A DNA stretch of 64,000 nucleotides, taken from the NCBI RefSeq assembly GCF_001428865.1, contig NZ_LMIV01000002.1:876903-940902 (forward strand), read 5' to 3'. Under the pieces are notes generated by a model, which made no database searches, was not told the DNA's origin, and was given only the letters and a program-made list of their open reading frames with translations. The position numbers were made by a program, and so were the translations under genes. This document shows positions 1-8,256 of this stretch, in pieces. The stretch comes from Sphingomonas sp. Root241 (GTDB taxonomy: Bacteria; Pseudomonadota; Alphaproteobacteria; Sphingomonadales; Sphingomonadaceae). Positions within the stretch are counted from its first letter, which is position 1. Each line of letters starts with the position of its first letter.

Positions 1-95
1 TCCACCGTCTCAAGGACGAGATCCTCGCCGAACTCACCGCGGCGCCCAGTGCGCCGTCGAACCTCGTCCACCTTCCCGGTCGGGAGGCGCGCTGA
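1..95 (+). CDS. C-terminal end of an unidentified protein (5' end outside window)
   Basis: An open frame enters from the window edge and ends in TGA at 93-95; the last 30 residues end in LVHLPGREAR. The stop overlaps the ATG of the next gene (TGATG), so the two are probably translationally coupled in one operon with the monooxygenases that follow. From that context it might be a flavin reductase, a desulfurisation enzyme or a transport component, but the visible tail carries no diagnostic motif, so I do not name it. Confidence 0.6.
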   Translation, partial: HRLKDEILAELTAAPSAPSNLVHLPGREAR

Positions 96-703
96 TGGCC
101 CGCACGCCCGACCATCCCGTCGCGCCGCTGTTCGTCGATCGCTGGTCGCCGCGCAGCTTCACCGGTGAGCCCGTCCCCGATGCCGTGCTGGCGAGCGCGT
201 TCGAGGCGGCGCGCTGGGCGCCTTCGGCTTCCAACGTGCAGCCGTGGCGGTTCCTGATCGCGCGGCATGGCGATGCGCATTGGGACGCCTTCGTGTCGCT
301 GCTGGCGCCGCGCAATGCGCTATGGGCGTCGCGTGCCTCGGTGCTGATCGTGGTGCTGTCCGAACTGAAGCTCGAGCGGCGGGGCGCGATCGTCGACAAT
401 ATCTCGCACAGCTTCGATGCGGGCGCGGCGTGGACCAATTTCGCGCACCAGGCGCTGCTGCTCGGCTGGCACACTCACGGCATCGGCGGCTTCGATCGCG
501 ACGCGGCACGCGAGAAGCTGGCGGTGCCGGGGGACTTCGCGATCGAGACGATCGTGGCGCTTGGACGGCAGGGTGCGCTCGACACGCTCCATGTCGATTT
601 CCACGCCGGCGAGAGCCCGAGTACGCGCCGGCCGATCGGACAAACCGTGTTTGCGGGCCGGCTCGGCCAGCCCGCCTTCGCAAGCGAGAGAGATGCGGCA
701 TGA
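95..703 (+). CDS. Nitroreductase family flavoprotein
   Basis: 202 residues, the usual size for the family. The N-terminus has the nitroreductase FMN-binding pattern (RWSPRSF near residues 17-23, then ARWAPSASNVQPWRF near 39-53), and a glycine-rich stretch (LLGWHTHGIGGFD) lies near 130. Such enzymes transfer electrons from NAD(P)H through FMN to nitro groups, quinones or other acceptors in the cytoplasm. The start overlaps the upstream stop and the end overlaps the next start (ATGA), so it sits in the middle of a coupled operon with two luciferase-like monooxygenases. It could supply reduced flavin to them, or reduce a substrate itself; the sequence does not decide. Confidence 0.85.
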   Translation: MARTPDHPVAPLFVDRWSPRSFTGEPVPDAVLASAFEAARWAPSASNVQPWRFLIARHGDAHWDAFVSLLAPRNALWASRASVLIVVLSELKLERRGAIVDNISHSFDAGAAWTNFAHQALLLGWHTHGIGGFDRDAAREKLAVPGDFAIETIVALGRQGALDTLHVDFHAGESPSTRRPIGQTVFAGRLGQPAFASERDAA

Positions 704-1650
704 CGATCCAGACCTACTGGCAGCTCGACGTCGCCGAGGACGCGGTGCGTTCGGAACCCGGAGCCCGGCACTCCTGGCTGTTCCGCGATGTCCGCTCGTC
801 GACGCTCAACCGCTACGACTATTACGCGCAGGTCGCTCAAGCGGCGGCGCAGACCGCGTTCGACGGCCTGTTCCTGCCGCACCGTCCGCACTCCGACGAC
901 AGCACGATCGTCGCCGCCGCGATCGCGCGCGCGGCGACGCGGCTCACTCTGATCCCAGAATTTCCGGCGTCGGCGGGCTCGGCGGTCTATGCGGCCAAGC
1001 AGGCAGTGAGCTTCCAGCGCCAGACGCATGAACGGCTCGGCTGGGCGATCGCGGTCCCAGCCGACGCGGCTGCGCGCGCGCGCGACGGCGACCATGTTCC
1101 CGAGGAGCAGTTACACGCGCGGACGGAGGAGTTCCTGACCGTCGCGCGCGGCGTCCATGCGGAGCGGCCGTTCGACTTCGCCGGCGCGCATTTCGAAGTG
1201 CAGGGCGGCGGCTTCCAGGCCCCGCTCAACCGCGTCGCTTTCCCTCGGGTGTTCCTGCAGGGCAAGAGCGAGGAGGCACTCAGCCTCTCGGCGCGGGCCG
1301 CCGACGTCCATCTGTTCGCGGCGAGCGCCGACCTTCGCGGCTTGATCGAGACGCTCGACACGTTGGCGGTCCGCGCCGGCCGTTCGGTCGAATTCGGCGT
1401 GATCCAGCCGGTGCTGGCGCGCGACGAGGCCGAGGACGCGCGGCGCGACGCCGAACGGGCCGGGCTTCCCGACACGGCGATCGTGGGCAGTTATGCCGAG
1501 GTCGCGGAGCGGCTGGCGGACCTCGCCGCGCTCGGCTTGCGCCATTTCGTCCTGGCCGCGCCGTCCTCGCTCGAGGAGGCGTATCGCATCGGCCAGCATG
1601 TGCTCCCCCGCTTCCGCGCGCTCACCGAGCGCGTGGCGGCGGCCGCCTGA
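700..1650 (+). CDS. LLM class flavin-dependent oxidoreductase
   Basis: 316 residues from an ATG that overlaps the upstream TGA; this start is preferred over the much longer open frame because the protein then begins MTIQTYWQLDV, like other luciferase-like monooxygenases. The C-terminus has the family pattern of a flux-control segment (IVGSYAEVAERLADLAALGL) and the helix LEEAYRIGQHVLPRF, nearly the same as LEEAYRVGEEVLPLL in the following gene, so the two are paralogues. Bacterial luciferase-like enzymes use FMNH2 and O2 on sulfonates, sulfones, alkanes or nitrilotriacetate. It is shorter than SsuD (about 380 residues). The substrate is unknown; an organosulfur compound is inferred from the neighbour. 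Confidence 0.85.
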   Translation: MTIQTYWQLDVAEDAVRSEPGARHSWLFRDVRSSTLNRYDYYAQVAQAAAQTAFDGLFLPHRPHSDDSTIVAAAIARAATRLTLIPEFPASAGSAVYAAKQAVSFQRQTHERLGWAIAVPADAAARARDGDHVPEEQLHARTEEFLTVARGVHAERPFDFAGAHFEVQGGGFQAPLNRVAFPRVFLQGKSEEALSLSARAADVHLFAASADLRGLIETLDTLAVRAGRSVEFGVIQPVLARDEAEDARRDAERAGLPDTAIVGSYAEVAERLADLAALGLRHFVLAAPSSLEEAYRIGQHVLPRFRALTERVAAAA

Positions 1651-1659
1651 GGTGTTCAA

Positions 1660-2817
1660 ATGACCATTGATTTCTACTGGCGCCTGCCCAGCCATGGTTG
1701 CCACGGCAGCCTGCGCGACACGGCTTATGATCGCGGCGACTGGTCGCCTACGGGTGCGCGCAACATCGCCCCCGGGCTCGATCGCAACGGCGAGGACGAC
1801 GGTTATCGCTACATCGACCATCTCGGCGCGATCGCGAAGGCGGCCGAGAGCGCCGGCTTCATCGGCGGGCTGATCCCGTCCTTTCCTAATACCGACGATC
1901 CCTGGGTAATCTCGCCGCTGCTGGCACGCGAGACCAAGTCCTTCCGCTTCATGATCGCGTTCCAGCCCGGGTTCCTCAACCCGGTCCATGCCGCGCGCAT
2001 GTCGGCGAGCCTCCAGCGCGCCACCGGCGGGCGCACCGTGTTCAACATCATCACCGGCGGCGGCGGACCTTCGCAGCTCTGGTGGGGCGACAGCTTCAGC
2101 CATGACGACCGCTATGGCCGCACCACCGAGTTCCTCGATGTGTTCAAGGGCGTGTGGGACGGGGAGGGATTCTCCTATGACGGCCGCTTCTACCAGGTGC
2201 GCGACGGCGGTCTCTCGCCGCTGCTGGCGCGGGAGGAGATACCCGAGATCTGGTTCTCGGGCTCGTCCGACGCGGCGCTGCAATCCGCGGCGAAGCACGC
2301 CGATTACTATCTCTCATGGCTCGAGCCGTTCGACCAGCTCACCGACAAGTTCGCGCGGGTGAAGGAACGCACCGCGGCGCTCGGCGGCGAGCAGAAATGC
2401 GCGGTGCGCGTCGATCTCGTCGCGCGCGCCACCGAGGAGGAAGCCTGGGCCGAAGTCCGCGCCGGCTTCGAGAGCCTTAGCCCCGAACGCCGCCGGCAGG
2501 CGCGGGGCGGCCCGACCGATTCGGTGGGCGCCGCGCGGCAACAGGCGCTCCGGCCCAGCGAGGCGACGCGCTATGACGAACTGATCGTCGCACCCAATCT
2601 GTGGGGCGGCTTCAGCCTGCTGCGGGGCGGCCCGGCGCTCGGCATCGTCGGCAGCTACGAACAATGCGCGGCGCGGCTCGACGAACTGATCGCGCGCGGG
2701 ACCGACGCCTTCATCCTTGCCGGTACGCCGCATCTCGAAGAGGCGTATCGCGTCGGTGAAGAGGTCCTGCCGCTGCTCGGCGGCAAGGAAGGCGCACTGC
2801 TGCAAGCCGCGGAGTGA
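1660..2817 (+). CDS. ssuD: SsuD-like FMNH2-dependent alkanesulfonate monooxygenase
   Basis: 385 residues, matching SsuD (about 381). Recognisable segments are GRTVFNIITGG near residue 125, the DRYGRTTEFLDVFKGVW stretch near 150, PNLWGGFSLLRGGPALGIVG near 315-330 and the terminal LEEAYRVGEEVLPLL. SsuD cleaves the C-S bond of alkanesulfonates with FMNH2 and O2, releasing sulfite for sulfur assimilation. Nine bases follow the previous gene, so it is the last gene of the visible operon. A TonB receptor lies convergently downstream, which fits outer-membrane uptake of a sulfur source. The exact substrate (sulfonate versus sulfone) cannot be read from sequence, so the symbol is provisional. Confidence 0.8.
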   Translation: MTIDFYWRLPSHGCHGSLRDTAYDRGDWSPTGARNIAPGLDRNGEDDGYRYIDHLGAIAKAAESAGFIGGLIPSFPNTDDPWVISPLLARETKSFRFMIAFQPGFLNPVHAARMSASLQRATGGRTVFNIITGGGGPSQLWWGDSFSHDDRYGRTTEFLDVFKGVWDGEGFSYDGRFYQVRDGGLSPLLAREEIPEIWFSGSSDAALQSAAKHADYYLSWLEPFDQLTDKFARVKERTAALGGEQKCAVRVDLVARATEEEAWAEVRAGFESLSPERRRQARGGPTDSVGAARQQALRPSEATRYDELIVAPNLWGGFSLLRGGPALGIVGSYEQCAARLDELIARGTDAFILAGTPHLEEAYRVGEEVLPLLGGKEGALLQAAE

Positions 2818-3108
2818 GCCGGGAAGCAAAGAAGGGCGCCGGCGGTATTCCCCTGGTGCCCCTTTGTAGCTGAAAAGTGGGAGCCGTTACGCCGCAACTG
2901 AACCTGCTCCCCTCCTATTGCGGGGAAGGAGCAAGTTGAACCTCGGTCCGCCTTAGGCCCTGGTGGGTGGTTAGCCGAAAGGTCACACTAGGGTCACACT
3001 GCCTGCATGGTTCTGGCCTGTTCCTGCGCAGGCAATCCAGGGCGGTGTGGACCAAGCAGCATTATACTCCTGCTTTCGCACGAGCAGGATGAGAGGGGCG
3101 TTACGACG

Positions 3109-3149
3109 TCAAAGAGCCAGATGAGGCTGTCAGGCGAAATCCTACATTG
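3109..3149. repeat. Bipartite motif, copy 1
   Basis: TCAAAGAGCCAG at 3109-3120 and AAATCCTACATTG at 3137-3149, separated by 16 unrelated bases. The same two blocks, in the same orientation and with a 17-base spacer, recur at 17632-17673. Between-copy identity is perfect in both blocks, while the spacer and most flanking sequence differ. The function is unknown. Confidence 0.6.
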
Positions 3150-3188
3150 CAAGCATGTCTGCAAATCGGCGGTCAGCGGACATTCCGT

Positions 3189-3317
3189 TCCTCCCCGGCA
3201 CGGGGAGGGGGACCGCCGCCGAAGGCGGTGGTGGAGGGGGGGTGCCACACAGGATTTCCGTCGTAGAGAGCCCCTCCACCAGCCTGCGGCTGGTCCCCCT
3301 CCCCGTGCCGGGGAGGA
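3189..3317. repeat. 129-bp palindromic element, copy 1
   Basis: A perfect 26-bp inverted repeat (arms 3189-3214 and 3292-3317, beginning TCCTCCCCGGCACGGGG) encloses inner complementary blocks (GGTGGAGGGG against CCCCTCCACC) and a short variable centre. Each outer arm is itself a small hairpin. The layout matches paired, inverted REP-type units (a REPIN-like structure). Copy 2 at 14759-14887 has the same length. Confidence 0.85.
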
Positions 3318-3388
3318 TCAACGAGGTCCGCAACTGGGGCGTTAGGGGTCATTGGCGTTTCGGGTTCACGACTAGCTTCCGCCCCGTT

Positions 3389-5752
3389 TCAGAACCGCAC
3401 GATGAGCGATACCCCATAGGTGCGCGGATCGGCCCAGGCGATGGTGTCGCCGGTGATCGCCTGCGCCGGGTTCGCGGCCGGAAGCGCGTGGTTGAGATAT
3501 TCGGTGTCGAGCAGATTGTTGACGAATGCCGACACCGTGTAGCGTCCGTTCGCCGGAGTGTAGCCGATCCGCGCATTGGCGATGGTATAGCCGCCCTGGG
3601 TCAGGAAATGGCGGTTCACCGTGTCCTGCGGCGTGATGTAGTAGAATTGGCGCGAGGTGTAGCGCGCGTCCGCGGTCAGATCGACGCTGCCGCTCCCGCC
3701 CAGCGGAATGGTATAGGTCGCGCTGCCGTTGAGCGTCAGCTTGGGCGCGCGCACGAAGCGGGCTCCCGACAGGTCCGCGCCGCCGTTCACCACCTGCAGA
3801 TCGTCATATTTGGTGTCGAGGATACCTACCGCGCCGGTGAGCGTCAGTCCCTCAACCGGCCGCGCCTCGAGCTCGATCTCCGCGCCGTTGACGTGCGCTT
3901 TCTCGGCATTCTGGAGATAGGAGACCGTCGCGCCGCCCACCGCGCCGGGATTGGGGCCGACGACGTTGATCTGCACATTGTGATAGTCATAGTGGAACAA
4001 TGTGGCGTTGAAGGTGAGGCGCCGATCGAACCATTGCGACTTGTAGCCCAGTTCGAACGCATCGAGTTCCTCGGGCTCGACCGTAGCGAGAGCGACCGGC
4101 AGGGTCGCCGCGGTGTTGAACCCGCCCGATTTCACGCCGTGCGAATATTTGAAGTAGAGCAGATTGTCCGGCGCGACCGTCCATGAGGGGGTCACGTCAT
4201 AGGTGAAGGCGTCCCAGGTCTTCTTGAGATCGCCCGAGAAGGTGCCGGCGCCGCCGAAACCGCCGGTATAGCTGTCCCACCAATGGGCATAGTTGCTCCA
4301 CGACGCCGCGGCGGCGCCCGGCGAAGCGCTGCGGTCGAAGTCGAGCGTCTTGGTCTCGCGGGTCCAGCGCGCGCCGACCGTCAGCTTCACTGCATCGGTG
4401 AAGTCGAAGGTCGCGCTGCCGAACGCGGCGCCGCTCTCTGCCCGGTGGTCGTAGCGGGTGAGGGCGTAGGCCGCGGGCGCGGTGCTGCCCGGCTGGGCCG
4501 GCACCGAACCGGCGGGCAGGGTGGCCGACCAGGCGTTCGACGTGATCTTTTCATTGAAGTAATAGAGACCGAGGATCCAGTTCAGCCGATCGGCCTGCGG
4601 GGAGGCGAGGCGAAGCTCCTGCGTCCATTGCTGGCTGCGCGCCTGGGTATAGCTGCGCGAGATCTCGAGCGGGGTGTAATCGCCGTCGCCCGCACCGCGC
4701 GTCTTGAACCGCTCGTACCCGGTGATCGACGTCAGCGACAGGGCACCGACATCCCAGTCGAGATGCAGCGAGCCGCCGAACTGCGTGGTGCGGCTGAATT
4801 CGCCGGCATTGGTGCTGATCTCGTCCTTGTCGGTCGAGGGCGCATAGCTGTTCCGGAACACGCCGCTCGCGGCATAGCTGGCCGTCGTCCAATAACTGCC
4901 GTCGGTCTGATAGTCGCGATAATGGAGGCTGAGCAGCGCCTCGAACCCCGGCGCGGGCGCGAGCAGGAATTGCCCGCGCACGACGCTGTCGCGGACGGCG
5001 TTGGACTTCTCGCCGGTGAACAGGTTGTCGAGACGCCCTTCGCGGTCGTCGATTCGCGCCGAGATGCGCGTCGCCAGCACGCCTGGAACGATCGCCGCGC
5101 CGACGCCGGCCTCGGCCACTTTGTTGTCGAAGCTGCCATATTCGAGCTTCACGTAATTCTGGTCGGCGCCGTCGGTGAGCGAGGGGCGTTTCGAGATGAC
5201 GTTGATCGCGCCGCCGGTGGTGTTCTTGCCCCACAAGGTGCCCTGCGGACCGCGGAGCACCTCCACGCGCTCGATGTCGAACAGCGGCAGGCCGGTGGCG
5301 CTGGCGTTGCTGATATAGACGTCGTCGAGATAGAAGCCGACCGGATTGGCCAGATCGAGCTGCTGCTGGCCCGCGCCGACGCCGCGGATCCACCAGCGCG
5401 GACGGCCATGCTGCTGGGTGCCTGCCGATGCGTTGGGCACAAGGTTGAGCACTTCGTTCGCCGAACGGCCGACGCCGCCCTCGGCGAACAGCTCCGAACT
5501 CAACGCAGTGACCGCCGTGGGGACTTCCTGAAGCCGCTGCTCACGCCGCTGGGCAGTGACGACGATATCGTTGGTGCCGGCGCGGGCGGGATCGTCCTCG
5601 GGGTCCGGCTCGGCGGCTTCGGCGGCCTTGGCTTTTGCGGCTTCGTCTTCCCGCGGCGCGGCGAATGCTGGAGCCGTGCAGGCCAGCGACAGGGCTAGCG
5701 CGCTCGACCGGGCGAGGAAAGACAGGACAGTGCGGTTTGGCAGGCTGGACAA
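3389..5752 (-). CDS. TonB-dependent outer-membrane receptor
   Basis: 787 residues with a signal peptide (cleavage near 31, ending TAPAFA) and a TonB-box/plug start at NDIVVTAQRREQRLQEVP near residues 61-78. The plug contains the typical IERVEVLRGPQGTLWGKN and ISKRP motifs, and the protein ends in an aromatic barrel C-terminus (LIVRF). Such receptors import scarce ligands across the outer membrane using TonB/ExbBD energy. The plug signature (TLWGKNTTGGAINVISKRPS) is that of the broad sphingomonad receptor group rather than of a defined siderophore receptor. It faces the monooxygenase operon tail to tail, so import of an organosulfur compound is a reasonable but unproven guess. About 290 bases without a clear gene lie upstream. 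Confidence 0.93.
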   Translation of the reverse strand: MSSLPNRTVLSFLARSSALALSLACTAPAFAAPREDEAAKAKAAEAAEPDPEDDPARAGTNDIVVTAQRREQRLQEVPTAVTALSSELFAEGGVGRSANEVLNLVPNASAGTQQHGRPRWWIRGVGAGQQQLDLANPVGFYLDDVYISNASATGLPLFDIERVEVLRGPQGTLWGKNTTGGAINVISKRPSLTDGADQNYVKLEYGSFDNKVAEAGVGAAIVPGVLATRISARIDDREGRLDNLFTGEKSNAVRDSVVRGQFLLAPAPGFEALLSLHYRDYQTDGSYWTTASYAASGVFRNSYAPSTDKDEISTNAGEFSRTTQFGGSLHLDWDVGALSLTSITGYERFKTRGAGDGDYTPLEISRSYTQARSQQWTQELRLASPQADRLNWILGLYYFNEKITSNAWSATLPAGSVPAQPGSTAPAAYALTRYDHRAESGAAFGSATFDFTDAVKLTVGARWTRETKTLDFDRSASPGAAAASWSNYAHWWDSYTGGFGGAGTFSGDLKKTWDAFTYDVTPSWTVAPDNLLYFKYSHGVKSGGFNTAATLPVALATVEPEELDAFELGYKSQWFDRRLTFNATLFHYDYHNVQINVVGPNPGAVGGATVSYLQNAEKAHVNGAEIELEARPVEGLTLTGAVGILDTKYDDLQVVNGGADLSGARFVRAPKLTLNGSATYTIPLGGSGSVDLTADARYTSRQFYYITPQDTVNRHFLTQGGYTIANARIGYTPANGRYTVSAFVNNLLDTEYLNHALPAANPAQAITGDTIAWADPRTYGVSLIVRF

Positions 5753-6040
5753 GGTTGATTCCCCGATGGTTCAGCGCGACGACGCGCGGTCGGAGGAAGC
5801 TCAGCAAGGGGTGTGCCAGCAAGATTAAGTACATGATATTGCATAATTTAGGCTTTCCGTGAATCCGCACGAGACAGCTGGGGCTGGTGCGAATCCAACA
5901 AACAAGGGATGGCCTGTTGGGTCTGCAGCAGCCACTGCCGGCGGGCGACCCGGCTCTTGATCCACTGGCTACCGCTTGATCCTTACTCGATTTGCCTGCG
6001 GATCCGGGAAGATGGCGATCTCTGCGGGTCGGTCGAAGGT

Positions 6041-6712
6041 TCAGGCGCCGCCGAGACGTTCCAGCTCGTTGCGATAGCGGTCGATCAGTTCGGGAGGCGC
6101 GTCCTTGCTGTGGCGCGCGAGGAACTTCTCGACCGCGTCGCGATATTCGCGGCGGAAGTCGGGATTGTCGGGGCTTGCCTCGACCTGCGCGGCAGCACGT
6201 TCGACGGGTTCGAGCGCCGCCCTGAGCAGCAGCCTTTTGCCGAAGGGTGATTCGTCGCGCATGATCGCGATATTGCGTTCGAAGCCGGGGATGTATTTGA
6301 CGACGAAACGTTCGCCCTTGGGCGGAATCTCGATGGCATTGCGTGGCGGGTAGAGGCTCGCGGACATGGTGTCGAAGCCGGTCTTGATGTCCTGCCCGTC
6401 AGCGGTGCGCACCACGGCATCATATTCCCAGATATTGGCATCGTTGAGCTGGGAGCTGGTCTCCTCCTCATGCGTGATCACGGCGGTGCCATAGGTGCCA
6501 TAGGCGTTGAGGAAGACCGCATTGACCATCGATCCCAAGAAGATATTGGCGATCCCGATCACGAAACCGACCACGCTCAGCCCCATCCACGCATAATTCC
6601 GGAGCAAGGCACTCGCCGCGGCACCCAGCGCGAAGCCTGCCAGGATCCAGAGCGGCAGCGACAGCAGCGAATGCTGGCTGATGAAGTAGAAGAACGCGGA
6701 AAGGACGACCAT
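6041..6712 (-). CDS. Two-helix membrane protein with soluble C-terminal domain
   Basis: 223 residues from ATG at 6712. The frame stays open far upstream, but the extension is arginine- and glycine-rich and unlike the rest, so the internal start is preferred. Two hydrophobic segments (about residues 3-36 and 43-68) are followed by a soluble domain with a beta-rich centre (TYGTAVITHEEET, then DAVVRTADGQDIKTGF, then PPKGERFVVKYIPG) and a charged helical tail. The centre resembles DUF3592-type domains that follow transmembrane helices; this is a pattern judgement only. The function is unknown. It stands alone, with the TonB receptor downstream on the same strand but 288 bases away. Confidence 0.7.
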   Translation of the reverse strand: MVVLSAFFYFISQHSLLSLPLWILAGFALGAAASALLRNYAWMGLSVVGFVIGIANIFLGSMVNAVFLNAYGTYGTAVITHEEETSSQLNDANIWEYDAVVRTADGQDIKTGFDTMSASLYPPRNAIEIPPKGERFVVKYIPGFERNIAIMRDESPFGKRLLLRAALEPVERAAAQVEASPDNPDFRREYRDAVEKFLARHSKDAPPELIDRYRNELERLGGA

Positions 6713-7034
6713 GAGAGGCTGCGCTATCGCGGGCCTCGAGCGAAGGCAACCGTGCATCAGCCAGCGCTCGCCGACGGGTACCGTGGGTTCCGATAGCGCG
6801 ACCAGGACCCATTGCAGCGCGTCCACAATGATCGGAGCGGACGGAAATTGACGCGGCAAATGATAATGCGACCAGAAGGCCACAGAGCCCAGGGGCATGG
6901 CGTCCAGGCAGCTATTTGCCCGCGCTGGTAACCGATGCCCCGCATCCCCATATGCCTTCCATCGCGCCGCTTCTTCACGAGCATGGATGCGACTGAGAGA
7001 TGTTCGCGCTCCCGCTCCAGCAAAGGAGCAGCGC
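6713..7034. other. Interval without a convincing gene
   Basis: Open frames exist on both strands but read as out-of-frame composition (proline/arginine-rich, no start with a ribosome-binding site). The interval must hold the promoter of the membrane protein to the left and of the small-gene cluster to the right; I could not pick out a clear promoter. Confidence 0.5.
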
Positions 7035-7166
7035 GTGCTTCCACCCAAGGCCATTGTTCCGACGCCTGCGGCCCGGACCCGACTTTCGCTCTTTGCCGTC
7101 GAACCGGCACCTCTCGCACCCGCACTTACGCTGCCGCCGGGAGATGCCCCATGTCGCGCGCGCTGA
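7035..7166 (+). CDS. Possible 43-residue small protein
   Basis: A GTG at 7035 follows a good ribosome-binding site (AAAGGAG about 6 bases upstream) and the frame runs to TGA at 7164-7166, overlapping the start of the next gene at 7151 by 16 bases. The product is proline- and alanine-rich and unlike anything I recognise. The ribosome-binding site and overlap suggest a coupled small gene, but low complexity makes a chance frame equally possible. Confidence 0.3.
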   Translation: MLPPKAIVPTPAARTRLSLFAVEPAPLAPALTLPPGDAPCRAR

Positions 7167-7372
7167 ATGTCGATGCCACCATCGCCGAAGTCATCGAATT
7201 CTCGGCCGGGCATAACGCGCCGATCAGCGCGATCGAGTCGCTGCATCCCAAAGGCACGCGCGTCGTGTTCGTGAACGGCAACGACGCCGCCATCATCGCC
7301 CTGGCCTATGGCGCGAAGGTGATGACCGGGCCGGTCAGTCGCAAGCCCTGGACCCAGCAGGTCCTCACCTGA
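7151..7372 (+). CDS. Small protein of unknown function (73 aa)
   Basis: The ATG at 7151 is preceded by GGGAGA; the longer frame upstream lacks a good start. The sequence begins MSRALNVDATIAEVIEFSAG and contains a compact alternation of hydrophobic strands and turns (TRVVFVNGNDAAIIALAYG), which looks like a real folded domain of alpha/beta type. No signal peptide or membrane helix is present. The TGA overlaps the next ATG (TGATG), coupling it to the 53-residue gene that follows. I do not recognise the family. Confidence 0.6.
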   Translation: MSRALNVDATIAEVIEFSAGHNAPISAIESLHPKGTRVVFVNGNDAAIIALAYGAKVMTGPVSRKPWTQQVLT

Positions 7373-7533
7373 TGCACAAGCTGCTCCACCGCATATTCGG
7401 GGCCCATGTGCCGGACCCGGCGCGCAATGACTGGGCACATGGCCATTTCGCCAGCGTCTGCGTGCATTGCGGTCGCCATATGGTCCGGCTGCCGGGATTG
7501 CCCTGGCGTGCCGGCGGTGTGGAGCAACCCTGA
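7372..7533 (+). CDS. Small CxxC protein of unknown function (53 aa)
   Basis: It starts at the ATG overlapping the previous stop and ends in TGA at 7531-7533. The product contains HGHFASVCVHCGRHMVRLPG, a CxxC pair with several nearby histidines that could form a small zinc site, although only two cysteines are present. It is short, basic and soluble. Translational coupling to the previous gene is the main argument that it is real. No family is recognised. Confidence 0.5.
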   Translation: MHKLLHRIFGAHVPDPARNDWAHGHFASVCVHCGRHMVRLPGLPWRAGGVEQP

Positions 7534-7600
7534 ACGACGGTCGGACCCGGTGTGGGCGTGCCGGACGATCGCGCCATTGTTCCCCGTGAAAGGATCTCCG

Positions 7601-7846
7601 ATGCAGCCTTCATCCATCTTGTGCCGTGCCCAGGAAGCCCGGCAGAACGCTCTTGCCGCCGGCTCGGACCTTGCCAATGTCCGGACGGTCGCAACATTCG
7701 CCGCGGCCGCCTGGGCCAAGGAAGCGACGTACGCCGAGAAGCGCGAGGAGCGGATGCGCAAGCGCGCGGCCGGGCAAGCCATCGACGTGAATCCGCCCGC
7801 CCGGCAGGATCATCATCCCGATCGCGACTTCGCGGCCATGAGATAA
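7601..7846 (+). CDS. Small alanine/arginine-rich helical protein (81 aa)
   Basis: The ATG at 7601 follows AAAGGA at good spacing and ends with TAA at 7844-7846. The central part (LANVRTVATFAAAAWAKEATYAEKREER) reads as one long amphipathic helix, followed by a disordered proline/histidine/aspartate tail. No signal peptide or membrane segment is seen. It lies 67 bases after the coupled pair and upstream of the cold-shock gene, so it may belong to the same stress-associated group. I do not recognise the family. Confidence 0.55.
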   Translation: MQPSSILCRAQEARQNALAAGSDLANVRTVATFAAAAWAKEATYAEKREERMRKRAAGQAIDVNPPARQDHHPDRDFAAMR

Positions 7847-7993
7847 GCCGAAGATAAACCGGCCGTTCATTTGGTGGGAGTCACGCGACGCATTGCTTTT
7901 CGCGCCCGCCGCCCCATATTGGCGAGGCTATCGTCGCCTGCGACGGAAATCGACGCTTCCGGGCCGACCATTCCATTTCACGCTTCTGGCTCG

Positions 7994-8009
7994 CTGCGCA
8001 GCTGCGCAG
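7994..8009. promoter_or_regulatory. Palindrome in the cspA leader
   Basis: A perfect 16-bp palindrome, CTGCGCAGCTGCGCAG, lies 31 bases before the cspA start codon. It could be an operator, or fold as a hairpin in the long 5' leader typical of cold-shock mRNAs. The sequence alone does not distinguish these. Confidence 0.45.
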
Positions 8010-8040
8010 GGACATATATGTTTCGTGAAAGGAGCATCTC

Positions 8041-8247
8041 ATGCCTATCGGCAAAGTAAAATTCTTCAATACGGCTAAGGGTTTCGGTTTCATCGAGCCG
8101 GAAGACGGCGGCGCTGACAGCTTCGTCCACATCAGCGCGGTCGAACGCGCCGGCATGTCGACGCTCGAGGCCGACCAGCGCGTCTCGTACGACATCGAGA
8201 ACGACCAGCGCGGCAAGGCCTCGGCCGTGAATCTCAAGGCCGCCTGA
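8041..8247 (+). CDS. cspA: Cold-shock protein (CspA family)
   Basis: 68 residues, the standard CspA length. RNP1 is present as KGFGFIEP and RNP2 as SFVHIS, the nucleic-acid-binding strands of the OB fold. These proteins bind single-stranded RNA and DNA and melt RNA secondary structure; many are induced on temperature downshift or in stationary phase. A strong ribosome-binding site (GAAAGGAG) precedes the ATG, and the gap to the previous gene (about 195 bases) is long enough for a structured leader. A GC-rich terminator follows directly. The symbol is generic because sphingomonads carry several paralogues. Confidence 0.95.
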   Translation: MPIGKVKFFNTAKGFGFIEPEDGGADSFVHISAVERAGMSTLEADQRVSYDIENDQRGKASAVNLKAA

Positions 8248-8256
8248 ACACGGTCC

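Larger units (their letters stand above)
2818..3388. other. Gene-free interval with several hairpins and two repeat families
   Basis: No open frame here has a plausible start and protein-like composition. The interval separates the convergent ssuD-like operon and TonB receptor. It holds an imperfect hairpin at 2905-2933 (arms TGCTCC/GGAGCA, possibly the operon terminator), the bipartite motif at 3109-3149 and the 129-bp palindromic element at 3189-3317, listed separately. Confidence 0.7.

Noticed and set aside
5753..6040. Riboswitch or small gene upstream of the first TonB receptor
   Set aside because: No B12-box, TPP or SAM consensus is visible and the frames lack a start with ribosome-binding site; only an AT-rich promoter-like stretch near 5825-5855 can be noted.
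6713..7438. N-terminal extension of the membrane protein at 6041-6712
   Set aside because: The frame is open for a further 242 codons, but the translation is compositionally odd and overlaps the small genes on the other strand; the hydrophobic start at 6712 is a better beginning.
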